The notes under the pieces: model-generated | Database searches by the model: none | What the model was told of the DNA's origin: nothing | Seen by the model: only the letters and a program-made list of their open reading frames with translations | In this document: piece after piece, positions 18,474-26,689 of the stretch | How positions within the stretch are numbered: position 1 is the first letter of the stretch | Layout: each line of letters begins with the position of its first letter | DNA from: Marmoricola sp. OAE513 | GTDB taxonomy: Bacteria > Actinomycetota > Actinomycetes > Propionibacteriales > Nocardioidaceae | Length of the DNA: 64,000 bases | Direction of reading: 5' to 3' | Assembly: GCF_040546585.1 (NCBI RefSeq) | Contig: NZ_JBEPOC010000001.1 | Coordinates: forward strand, 2,604,001-2,668,000 | Program-made: the position numbers and the translations under genes

Positions 18474-20173
18474 CGTCGGGCCACCTCCTCGACCTCTTCC
18501 CGGGTCACCACGGCCCGGTACGCCGGGCACGTGGCGAGCAGCTCGCTGTGGCTTCCCTCGGCGACGACGATGCCGTCCTCGAGGAACGCCACGACGTCGG
18601 CGCGGCTGAGCAGCAGCGGGCTGGAAGTGGTGACCACCGTGGTGCGTCCGGAGCGGAGGTGGGCGACCCGCTCGGCGACCCGGGCCTCGGTGTGCGCGTC
18701 GACGGCCGAGGTCGCCTCGACCAGCAGGAGGATCTCCGGGTCGCGGGCCAGTGCGCGGGCGAGGACCAGGCGCTGGCGCTGGCCTCCGGAGAAGGACCGA
18801 CCTTTCTCCGTGACGACGGTGTCGAGCCGGTCGGGGAGTGCGTCGAGCACGTCCTCGGTCGCTGCGGCGTGCAGGGCGGCGTCGGTCTGCGGACCGCGCA
18901 GCTGGTCGGCGAGGAGGCCGGAGAACAGCACAGCACCGGTGTCGGAGACGACGATGCGCTCGCGCACGACGGACCGGTCCAGGTCGGACAGCGGGACCCC
19001 TCCCCAGTGCACGTCGCCCTCCGCGAAGCGACCCAGCCGGTCGACCACGCGCGCCGCGTCCGCCGGGGGCTCGGAGACGAGTGCGACGAAGCGGCCCGGG
19101 GCCACGGTGAGGCCGCTGACGACGTCGACGAGCGGGCTGTCCGGGGGTGGAGGGGTCGCCGGCTGGGTCGGGTCGCTGATCTCCGGCTGCAGCGCGAGCA
19201 CCCGGACGATCCGCTGGGCGGACACGTACGCCCGGATCCACTTGTTCGCCGCCTCCGTCGCCGTACGCAACGGCAGCACCAGGAACGCGGCGTACCCGTA
19301 GAAGGCGACCAGCTCGCCGGGACTGATCCGGCCCTGGACCGCGAACCGTGCGCCCAGCCAGACCACGACCACCACGAAGACCCCGGGGAGGAAGACCTGG
19401 AGCGCGTCGAGCACCGACTGCAGCCGGGCCACCTGCACGCCGGCCTGACGTACCCGTTGGGACTCCACGGCATACCGGTCGCCGAACGAGCGCTCGCCGC
19501 CGATGCCGCGCAGGACGCGAAGGCCGCTGACGATGTCGGTGGCGATGTTGGAGAGGTGCCCCATCATGTCGCGCTGCTCGAGGTTGCGCTTCTGCAGCGG
19601 GTTCAGCAGCGGTCCGAGCAGGAGCAGCAGGACCGGGACGCCGAGCAGGACGACGAGACCGAGGGCGGTCGAGGTCTACAGCAGGATCACCGCGACCACG
19701 AAGAACGAGACCAGCGCGCCGGCGGTTCGCGCCAGCACGTCCATCGCGTTGCCGATGTGGGACAGGTCGTTGGTGCCGATCGCGACGACCTCGCCGGTGG
19801 CGACGCGCTTGGACAGGGTCGCCCCCAGGTGCGTCGCCTGCCGCGTGACCAGCTGGACCACGCGGTAGGCGGCGGTGAGCCAGTTCGTCACGGCGTACCG
19901 GTGGCGAAGGATCCCGCTGGAGGACTGCAGCAACCCGATCCCGAACAGGATCGCAGCCCAGCGCCAGAGCTGACCGCTGTCGCGAGCGGTGATGCCCTCG
20001 TCGATCGCCTTGCCGATGATCGCCGGGATCACCGCCGAGCAGGTCATCCAGATGATGCCGAAGACCATGCCCATGGCCAGCGTCCACCACTGCCCTCGGA
20101 GCATCCATCCCAGGAACCTCCACGGGGTGCGCGCATCCGCATGACCGGGGTGTTCGAGGGGCAGCTGGCGCAC
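18470..20173 (-). pseudogene. ABC exporter half-transporter B, interrupted by in-frame TAG
   Basis: One continuous frame from ATG at 20173 to 18470 (567 sense or stop codons before the final stop) encodes a half-exporter, but codon 166 is TAG (19676-19678), inside a membrane helix between VVAVILL and TSTALGLVVLLG. TCG to TAG is the simplest change. The downstream part keeps its frame and quality, so the lesion is recent or a sequencing error. The NBD has signature FSGGQRQR but lacks a Walker A (SEPPADAARV where GxxGxGKST is expected), has LLLVEATS where Walker B has LLLDEATS, and has no H-loop His. That fits the non-catalytic half of a heterodimer with the next gene. Confidence 0.85.
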
Positions 20174-20191
20174 CGTCCCTACGTTACGAAA

Positions 20192-20235
20192 CGCCCCGGT
20201 ATCGGTCGAATGGTTTGTCGACCGGTACCGGGGCG
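20192..20235 (-). terminator. Hairpin after the MMPL gene
   Basis: 18-base arms (20192-20209 and 20218-20235) pair at 17 of 18 positions around an 8-base loop. It lies 29 bases beyond the MMPL stop and before the start of the ABC exporter pair, separating the two minus-strand transcripts. Confidence 0.8.
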
Positions 20236-20263
20236 CCGAGGTGGTGCTGGGTGATGGTGCTGA

Positions 20264-22441
20264 TCAGACCGTCGCGGGGGTCTCCTCCGGGGCGGTGACG
20301 ACCGGGTCACGGTCGAGCTTGCTCGGCCACCAGATCTTGCCGCCGAGATCGAGGTTGAGCGCCGTCACCAGCACCGACCTGACGATCATCGTGTCGAGCA
20401 GGACGCCGAGCGCGACGGCGACACCGAGCTGGGCCAGGAAGACCAGCGGCAGTGAGCCGAGCACGAGGAACGTCGCAGCGAGCACCAGGCCGGCCGAGGT
20501 GATCACACCACCCGTGGACGACAGGGCGATCAGCGAGCCGGCACGGGTGCCGACGTTCGCTGTCTCCTCGCGGACCCGCGTCATGAGGAAGATGTTGTAG
20601 TCGATACCGAGCGCGACCAGGAACACGAACGTGAACAGCGGGAAGCCTGGATCGACGTGTGCGAACCCCTCGTTGCTCTCGAAGACGCCGAGTCGGGTGA
20701 AGACCTCGGTGAACAACAGCGTCGAGATGCCGAGCGCGGCGCCGAAGGACAGCACCACCGTCGCCATCAGGATGAGCGGAGCGACCAGGGCCCGCAGCAG
20801 GAGCACCAGGATGAGGAACACCACGACCAGGACGATCGGGATGATCACCTTGTTGTCGCGCTCCGAGGCGATCTTGGTGTCGAGGTAGAACGCGGACCCG
20901 CCGCCGACCAGAGCGCCGGCCCCGTCGACGTCGTGGACCGCGTCCCGGGTGTCCTCGACCAGGTCGAAGGCCTTCGTCGAGGAGATGTCGGCGTTGACCG
21001 TCGCCTCGAAGTAGGACCGACCCTTGCCGATGTCCTGGACCTCGGTCGGGTCACCCAGCCCCTTGATCCCGGAGAGGGACGACGCGACGTCGGCGACCTT
21101 GTCGGTGTCGGCGACGATCTGAACAGTGTTGGAGGTGTCCGAGAGGCCGTGGTCGACGAGGAGCGCCTGCCCCTGGATGGAGTCGAACTTCTTGGTGTAG
21201 GTCTCCTCGGTCGAGAAGCCGGACGGGTCGAGCTTGAACAGACCCAGGCAGGCGATCACCAGGATCGCCGTGGTGATGCCCCACACCATCCGGGGGCGCG
21301 GCTTGATACGAGCGCCGACACGGGCCCAGAGGCCGGAGCCGGTCGGCTCCTCGGAGCCGAAGGTCGGCCGCTTCGGCCAGAAGATCCAGCGCCCGACGAT
21401 CACGAGCAGAGCCGGCAGGAGGGTCACCATGATCAGGTAGGTGACGCCGACGCCGACGGCGAGCACGGGCCCCAGCCCAGCGGTCGAGTTGAGGTCGGCG
21501 AAGACCAGGCAGAGCATGCCGATCACGACGGTCGCGGCGCTGGCCAGGATCGCCGGGGCGGCACGGTGCAGGGCGAACGCCATGGCCTCGTGCCGGTCCT
21601 CGTGGTTGCGGAGCTCCTCCCGGTACCGGGCGATGAGGAGCAGGGCGTAGTCGGTGCCTGCGCCGATGACCAGGATGCCGAGGATCGACTGGCTCTGGCC
21701 GTTGACCGTGAGGTCGGCGTACTTGGCCAGCAGGTAGACCACGCCGCCGGAGATCATGTACGAGAAACCGGCCGAGATGATCGGCAGCAACCACAGGATC
21801 GGGCTGCGGTAGGTGAACAGCAGGATGATGATGACGACCAGCAGGGTCGCGAAGATCAGGTTGGTGTCGATGCCCTCGAACGCCTCGGAGGCGTCGGAGG
21901 CCTGACCGCCGAACCCGGCGAGGTGCACGTCGACCCCGTCGATCTTCGACAGCTTGCGCACGTCCTTGGCCGCGTCGGGGATGTCCTGCCAACCGTTCTT
22001 GCCGAAGTTGAACGTGAACGCGATGAACGCGACCTTGCCGTCCTCCGACAGCAGCGGCGGGATCTTTGCGCCGGTGGCGGCCAGGGCCTTGGCCTGGTTG
22101 GGGGAGAAGGCGCCTTCGTCGGTCACGCCCTTGATCTCGGCGATCTCCTGGGCGTCCGCGTCCATCGCGGCGAGGTCCGCGTCGGTGAGACCGGAGGCGC
22201 GGTGGTAGACGACGAGCGTGGGGATGTCGTTGGGGTCGACGGTGCCGGTCAGCTCTTCGACGACCTTCGTCGACTCAGCCGAGCCGGGCAGCCACGAGGA
22301 CGCCTCGTTGTTCTGCACGTCGATCAGCTTGCCGTTGAGAGGGGCCATGATGCCCACGAGGACGATCGCCCCGACGAGGACGATCCACTTGGTCACGGGG
22401 CCGGTCAGCTTGCCGGCTACTTTGTCGATGCATGCCGACAT
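20264..22441 (-). CDS. MMPL-family (RND superfamily) membrane transporter
   Basis: 725 residues from ATG at 22441; a TTG at 22462 would add seven residues but its ribosome site would be too close. Twelve membrane helices in two halves, each with a large extracytoplasmic loop after the first helix, the MMPL layout. Diagnostic stretches are GAGTDYALLLIARYREEL in helix 4-5 and LGIDYNIFLMTRVREE in the second half, with the paired Asp-Tyr residues of the proton relay. Actinobacterial relatives export lipids, siderophores or drugs; the cargo here is unknown. It stands alone, followed by a hairpin at 20192-20235. Confidence 0.88.
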   Translation of the reverse strand: MSACIDKVAGKLTGPVTKWIVLVGAIVLVGIMAPLNGKLIDVQNNEASSWLPGSAESTKVVEELTGTVDPNDIPTLVVYHRASGLTDADLAAMDADAQEIAEIKGVTDEGAFSPNQAKALAATGAKIPPLLSEDGKVAFIAFTFNFGKNGWQDIPDAAKDVRKLSKIDGVDVHLAGFGGQASDASEAFEGIDTNLIFATLLVVIIILLFTYRSPILWLLPIISAGFSYMISGGVVYLLAKYADLTVNGQSQSILGILVIGAGTDYALLLIARYREELRNHEDRHEAMAFALHRAAPAILASAATVVIGMLCLVFADLNSTAGLGPVLAVGVGVTYLIMVTLLPALLVIVGRWIFWPKRPTFGSEEPTGSGLWARVGARIKPRPRMVWGITTAILVIACLGLFKLDPSGFSTEETYTKKFDSIQGQALLVDHGLSDTSNTVQIVADTDKVADVASSLSGIKGLGDPTEVQDIGKGRSYFEATVNADISSTKAFDLVEDTRDAVHDVDGAGALVGGGSAFYLDTKIASERDNKVIIPIVLVVVFLILVLLLRALVAPLILMATVVLSFGAALGISTLLFTEVFTRLGVFESNEGFAHVDPGFPLFTFVFLVALGIDYNIFLMTRVREETANVGTRAGSLIALSSTGGVITSAGLVLAATFLVLGSLPLVFLAQLGVAVALGVLLDTMIVRSVLVTALNLDLGGKIWWPSKLDRDPVVTAPEETPATV

Positions 22442-22486
22442 TTGACCAGAGCCGACCGACAAGCGCCTCAGGGTTTTCCCTGACTT

Positions 22487-23032
22487 CTAGACGGCTAAAT
22501 CTTCAACCACTTCTGCGCCCGGAAGGACGCCGAGGAGGTGCCCGGGGAGGATGATCTTCGAGCCGCGGATTCCCGACCCGATCAGCACGGTCGGGGTGGC
22601 CGGCACGCGTGCGTCGACGAGCAGCCGCCACTCCGGCGGTGTCCCGATCGGGGTGATGCCGCCGTACTCCATGCCGGTCTCGGTGACGGCCCGGTCGTGG
22701 TCGAGGAACGAGCACTTGCGCACGTCCAGCAGACGCTTGACCCGGTTGTTCACGTCGGCCTTCGTGTCGCCCCGCACCACGCACGCGGCGATCCGCTCCA
22801 CGCCCTCTCGCTTGCCCATGACCACGACGCAGTTGGCGCCGGATTCCCACGGAACGCCGTACACGTCGACCGTGGAGGAGGTGTCAGCGAGCTCGGGATC
22901 GATCTCGACGACGCCGACCTCCGCCGCGTGCTCCCAGGTCCTCAGCAGCTCCGCGACCGGGGCACCGACCAGGTCGAGCCGGTCGAGGACGGGGACGGTG
23001 GTGAGCTTGCCGAGGTGGTGGATGGCAGACAT
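22487..23032 (-). CDS. YbaK/EbsC-type aminoacyl-tRNA editing domain protein
   Basis: 181 residues from ATG at 23032. The single domain matches the YbaK/ProX family that hydrolyses mischarged aminoacyl-tRNA: CVVVMGKREGVERIAACVVRGDTKADVNNRVKRLL, and the glycine-rich MEYGGITPIGTP of the substrate pocket, ending with an SGIRGSKI strand. Acts in the cytoplasm as a free-standing proofreading enzyme; which tRNA it clears is not evident. Divergent from the glycerophosphodiesterase gene with 71 bases between starts. A small TCAGGG/CCCTGA hairpin at 22468-22483 separates it from the MMPL start. Confidence 0.85.
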   Translation of the reverse strand: MSAIHHLGKLTTVPVLDRLDLVGAPVAELLRTWEHAAEVGVVEIDPELADTSSTVDVYGVPWESGANCVVVMGKREGVERIAACVVRGDTKADVNNRVKRLLDVRKCSFLDHDRAVTETGMEYGGITPIGTPPEWRLLVDARVPATPTVLIGSGIRGSKIILPGHLLGVLPGAEVVEDLAV

Positions 23033-23103
23033 GCCACCCACCGTAAAGGGCTCGTTGTCCTCCACGACACCTGACGTCCACCGGCTCCCTCGAGGCTGTG
23101 CCC

Positions 23104-24063
23104 ATGGCACTGCGACCGCCCTCCCGCATCCTCGGCTCCCCGCTCGTCATCGCCCATCGGGGAGCGAGCGGTCACCGTCCCGAGCACACCCTCGGTTCCT
23201 ACGAGCTGGCCTACCGCCTCGGCGCCGACTCCGTCGAGCTCGACGTGGTCGCGACCAAGGACGGACACCTGGTGTGCCGGCACGACGTCGAGCTGTCCCG
23301 CACGACCGACGTCGCGCGTCGTCCGGAGTTCACCCACCTGCGTCGGACCCTCGAGGTGGAGGGGGAGCTGCAGACCGGCTGGTTCGTGCACGACTTCACC
23401 CTCGCCGAGCTGCGCGAGCTGCGTACGCGCGAGCGCTGGTCCCGCAAGCGATCGGCCAGCGCGAGCCACGACGGGCGCTGGCCGGTCCCGACGTTGGCCG
23501 AGGTCGTCGAGCTGCGCGACGCGGAGGCCGCGCGCACCGGGACCCGGCTCGGGATCCATGTCGAGCTCAAGTCGGTCGCGCACCTGCGCACCCAGGGGCT
23601 GTGGCTGCCCGAGCTGATCGCCGACCCCGAGGCCGACGACCTCACGTTCATGAGCTTCAGCTCCTCGGCACTGGAGGCACTCGGTGCGTCCCGCTCGTAC
23701 AAGATCTACGACCAGACGCCCGCGCCCAAGGAGCTGTCGCGGATCTCGGAGTTCGTCTCCGGTGTCGCCGTACGCCGCAAGGCAGTCCTGCCGCGCGACG
23801 TCGGTGGCCGGGTCGGCGAGCCGTCGAAGCTGGTCGCCAAGGCGCACAAACGCGGCCTCGACGTCCTGGTGTGGACGCACCGCGCCGAGAACCAGCACTT
23901 GCCCTCGAACCTGCGGATCGGTGCCGCGCCGCACGGACACGGCGACGCGGCGGGGGAGGCGGCGATGCTGTTCCAGGCCGGCATCGACGGTCTGATCAGC
24001 GACTTCCCCGAGATCGCGGTCGTGGGTCGCCGGCGGCTGCCGGGCTTGGCCGAGGCGCTCTGA
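23104..24063 (+). CDS. Glycerophosphodiester phosphodiesterase
   Basis: 319 residues from ATG at 23104 (GAGG 9 bases upstream; a GTG at 23098 is too close to it). GDPD TIM-barrel motifs: VIAHRGASGHRPEHT at the start, VELDVVATKDG and CRHDVELSRTTD for metal and catalysis, HVELKS in the middle. No signal peptide, so cytoplasmic: it splits glycerophosphodiesters from phospholipids to glycerol-3-phosphate and an alcohol. Slightly longer than minimal bacterial GDPDs, mostly from an inserted loop near residues 110-140. Followed by a cluster of short repeats. Confidence 0.9.
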   Translation: MALRPPSRILGSPLVIAHRGASGHRPEHTLGSYELAYRLGADSVELDVVATKDGHLVCRHDVELSRTTDVARRPEFTHLRRTLEVEGELQTGWFVHDFTLAELRELRTRERWSRKRSASASHDGRWPVPTLAEVVELRDAEAARTGTRLGIHVELKSVAHLRTQGLWLPELIADPEADDLTFMSFSSSALEALGASRSYKIYDQTPAPKELSRISEFVSGVAVRRKAVLPRDVGGRVGEPSKLVAKAHKRGLDVLVWTHRAENQHLPSNLRIGAAPHGHGDAAGEAAMLFQAGIDGLISDFPEIAVVGRRRLPGLAEAL

Positions 24064-24080
24064 GAGCTGTAGACGTCACC

Positions 24081-24140
24081 ACGTCTCGACAAGCTCGACG
24101 ACCGGGGCAAGCTCGTCGACCGGGGCAAGCTCGGCTACCG
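24081..24140. repeat. Cluster of short CTCGAC repeats after the GDPD gene
   Basis: A full copy CGTCTCGACAAGCTCGACGA is followed by two shortened copies of the form GGGGCAAGCTCG. It fills the space between the convergent GDPD and MpaB-like genes and may serve both as terminator. The same units occur in the N terminus of the MpaB-like gene at 24985-25055. Confidence 0.75.
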
Positions 24141-24161
24141 GAGGCGCGTTCGCCGACCGGC

Positions 24162-25082
24162 TCAGGTCAGCTTCCAGCCCCGCCGGATCCGGAAGCGGAC
24201 CTCGGCGAGCTGCAGGTGGATCGGCAGGTTGCGCGCCCAGCGGGGCGTCAGCCTGGTGACGAACCTGATGCGTCGTACCCAACGGTCGAACGTCGCCTGC
24301 TGCTTCGGCGTCCACTCCAGACCCATCGCGGTGCGGATCTCGGGCGGGAGCAGCCCGATGGTGAAGAACGTGTTCAGCGGGGCGTTGCCCCACTGCAGCG
24401 GCTTCGGCACCATGCGGAGCTCGACGACCTTCATCAGGTGCGCGCGGACGGGCTCGTCGTACCTGACCTTCGCCAGGCCGGCCTGCCAGTACTCCTCGAA
24501 CGCCGCACGGTCCTCGGGCCAGGCCTCGCGGGGGACCTGGAGCGAGGTGCCGAGCCGGTGGCAGTACTTGTACAGACCGTCAGCGGTCTCGTCGTCCATC
24601 GGGCCGAGGAACAGCGTGCGTCCGTCGCGAAAGCCGACGTACAGGCACGCCGCCACCCACAGCTGGAGCTCGGGGTCGAAGGCGTTGTAGGCCACCGGGC
24701 TGTCCGGGCCCGAGCGCACCGGGACGTGCGAGCGGTTGACCGCCTTGCGGTAGACGTTGCGGTCGGTGTCCGTGCCGAACAGGGCGACGACGAGGTAGGA
24801 GATCGTCGTGCGCAGCCGCTTCCACGGGTGCAGCATCACGTTGCCGGAATCGACCTTGCTCTCCACGACGCCGTAGCCGACTCCGGGGTGGCCCAGCTGC
24901 ATGATCACGTTGGCGGCGGCTCCGAGCATCCCCGCGGCGCCGGGCATCTGGTCGGCGATGTCGAAGTCTGCGCGCTTCTCGCTGCGTCTCGACAAGCTCG
25001 ACGACCGGGGGGCGCTCGACGACCGGGGCTCGGTCATCGAGCTTGCCGAGATGCCGTCACGTGCGTGGGGACTGTCGCTCAC
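24162..25082 (-). CDS. Oxygenase MpaB family protein (DUF2236)
   Basis: 306 residues. The core from about residue 38 (ADFDIADQMPGAAGMLG, then ANVIMQLGHPGVGYGVVES) matches the DUF2236/MpaB family of heme-associated oxygenase-like proteins common in actinobacteria; VNRSHVPV carries a conserved His region. The start overlaps the dehydrogenase stop by 4 bases, so it is the last gene of the catabolic operon. Residues 9-33 (GISASSMTEPRSSS and following) are translated from repeat units and look like an expanded, unstructured N terminus. The true start could be later if that region is not translated. Reaction unknown. Confidence 0.8.
   Translation of the reverse strand: MSDSPHARDGISASSMTEPRSSSAPRSSSLSRRSEKRADFDIADQMPGAAGMLGAAANVIMQLGHPGVGYGVVESKVDSGNVMLHPWKRLRTTISYLVVALFGTDTDRNVYRKAVNRSHVPVRSGPDSPVAYNAFDPELQLWVAACLYVGFRDGRTLFLGPMDDETADGLYKYCHRLGTSLQVPREAWPEDRAAFEEYWQAGLAKVRYDEPVRAHLMKVVELRMVPKPLQWGNAPLNTFFTIGLLPPEIRTAMGLEWTPKQQATFDRWVRRIRFVTRLTPRWARNLPIHLQLAEVRFRIRRGWKLT
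24985..25055. repeat. Short repeat copies inside the MpaB-like N terminus
   Basis: CGTCTCGACAAGCTCGACGA at 24985 and an opposite-orientation GGTCATCGAGCTTGCCGAGA near 25032 flank a shortened unit. They are read in frame as Ser/Arg-rich residues 9-33. Confidence 0.75.
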
Positions 25083-26683
25083 CGCACGCGGAGCTTGCGG
25101 AGCAGCTTCAGCTGGCCGTTCGTCAGGGCGACGAACTTGTCCAGCGTCATCGACGGCGGCGGACCCAGGGCCATGCCGCGCTGCTCGGCGACGGTCTGGG
25201 CCTCGGTGTACTTCCGGATGCCCTCGGCGCCGTGCCGACGACCCAACCCGCTATCGCCCATGCCGCCCATCGGGGCCTCGATCGAACCGGCTGCAGCGGC
25301 GGCACCGTCGTTGATGTTCACCGAGCCCGACCGGATCCGGGCTGCCATCGTGCGGGCGGTGTGGGAGTCCTTCGACCAGATGCTCGCCGAGAGGCCGTAG
25401 CTGCCCTCGTTGGCCAGCGCGATCGCCTCGGCGTCGGTGCTGAACGGGTACAGCGAGATCACCGGGCCGAAGGTCTCCTCGTGGCACACCGTCATGTCGC
25501 TGGTGACGCCCTCGAGGATCGTCGGCTCGTACATCAGCGGTCCGAGGTCGGGGCGCGCCCGACCTCCGGTGAGCACGGTCGCTCCCGCGGCGCGCGCCTG
25601 CTCGACGTGCTCCGCCACCGTCGCCAGCTGGGCCGGCGATGCCAGTGAACCGATGTCGACGGTGTAGTCGAAGGTCTGACCCAAGCGCAACGACTGGGTG
25701 GCGTCCAGGATCGCCTTGCGGAACTCGTCGTACACGTCGGTGTGCACCAGCACGCGCTCGGTGTGGATGCACATCTGCCCGGTGTTGGCGAAGGAGGAGG
25801 CGACCGCGCCCTCGGCCGCCTTGGCGATGTCCGCGTCCGCCCGAACGATCAGCGGGTTCTTGCCCCCGAGCTCGAGGGAGGCGCCGATCAGTCGGCGACC
25901 GGCCTGCTCACCGACGGTGCGGCCGGTGGCCGTCGAACCGGTGAAGCAGATGTAGTCGACCTCGTCGATGAGTGCGGTGCCGACCACGTTGCCGCGACCC
26001 ACGACGATCTGCCACAGGTCGGTCGGCAGCCCGGCGCGGCCCATCAGCTCACGGGCGAACAGCAGGGTCAGGGCGGTCTGCGAGTCGGCCTTGGACACGA
26101 CAGCGTTGCCCGCCAGCAGTGCCGGTACGGCGTCACCGACGCCCAGGTAGAACGGGTAGTTCCACGGCGAGATGATCCCGACGACACCCTTGGGTACGCG
26201 GGTCTCGGCGACCTTGGTCAGTCCGGGGATCGCGCCGCGGACGCCCTTCGGCTTCAGGTACCTGTGCCCGACCCTGGCGTAGTGCCGGGTGATGTTGGCA
26301 ACCTGGAGGATCTCCTGCCACGCGGTGAAGCGGGCCTTGCCCATCTCCCACTGGACCAGGTCGATCAGCTTGTCCTGCTCGGTGAGGAACAGGTCGTGGA
26401 AGTTGAGCATGACCTGGGCACGCTCGCGGAAGTCGCGCTTGCGCCACGCCACCTGGCCGAGCCGCGCCGCCTCGACCGCCTGCCGGACGTCCTCGGCCGT
26501 GCTGGCCGGGATCGTCGCGATCTCCCGCGAGTCGTACGGCGCGTACGCCGTCACGCTCTCGGTGCCGTTCTCGTCGCGGAAGACGCGGGCGGCCAGCGAG
26601 GTGATCACCTCGTCGGTCACCCACTCAGGCCGAGCGGCGGGGATGTCGACGTGGCGCAGGTGGTTCTCGACGATGGCGGTCAT
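25079..26683 (-). CDS. Succinic semialdehyde dehydrogenase-like NAD(P)+ aldehyde dehydrogenase
   Basis: 534 residues. Full aldehyde dehydrogenase fold: GIISPWNYPFYLGVGDAVPALLAGN for the cofactor domain, FTGSTATGRTVGEQAG, the catalytic Glu in LELGGKNPL and the catalytic Cys in GQMCIHTERV. Sequence flavour and length fit the actinobacterial GabD2-type succinate-semialdehyde dehydrogenases, but other aldehydes are possible. Located 7 bases after the acyl-CoA ligase gene and 4-base-coupled to the MpaB-like gene. With ligase and two acyl-CoA dehydrogenases in line, it likely oxidises an aldehyde intermediate of fatty or alicyclic acid breakdown. Confidence 0.87.
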   Translation of the reverse strand: MTAIVENHLRHVDIPAARPEWVTDEVITSLAARVFRDENGTESVTAYAPYDSREIATIPASTAEDVRQAVEAARLGQVAWRKRDFRERAQVMLNFHDLFLTEQDKLIDLVQWEMGKARFTAWQEILQVANITRHYARVGHRYLKPKGVRGAIPGLTKVAETRVPKGVVGIISPWNYPFYLGVGDAVPALLAGNAVVSKADSQTALTLLFARELMGRAGLPTDLWQIVVGRGNVVGTALIDEVDYICFTGSTATGRTVGEQAGRRLIGASLELGGKNPLIVRADADIAKAAEGAVASSFANTGQMCIHTERVLVHTDVYDEFRKAILDATQSLRLGQTFDYTVDIGSLASPAQLATVAEHVEQARAAGATVLTGGRARPDLGPLMYEPTILEGVTSDMTVCHEETFGPVISLYPFSTDAEAIALANEGSYGLSASIWSKDSHTARTMAARIRSGSVNINDGAAAAAGSIEAPMGGMGDSGLGRRHGAEGIRKYTEAQTVAEQRGMALGPPPSMTLDKFVALTNGQLKLLRKLRVR

Positions 26684-26689
26684 GGTGTC

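Noticed and set aside
19676-19678. TAG as pyrrolysine or another recoded codon
   Set aside because: No pyl genes are seen and ABC exporters have no need for it; a point mutation or base error is simpler.
18474-20123. Reading the exporter gene at 16707-18473 as one 1138-residue protein
   Set aside because: The upstream 550 codons are in a different frame from the partner half-transporter and have no similarity to a membrane protein; the ATG at 18473 with 4-base overlap is the natural start.
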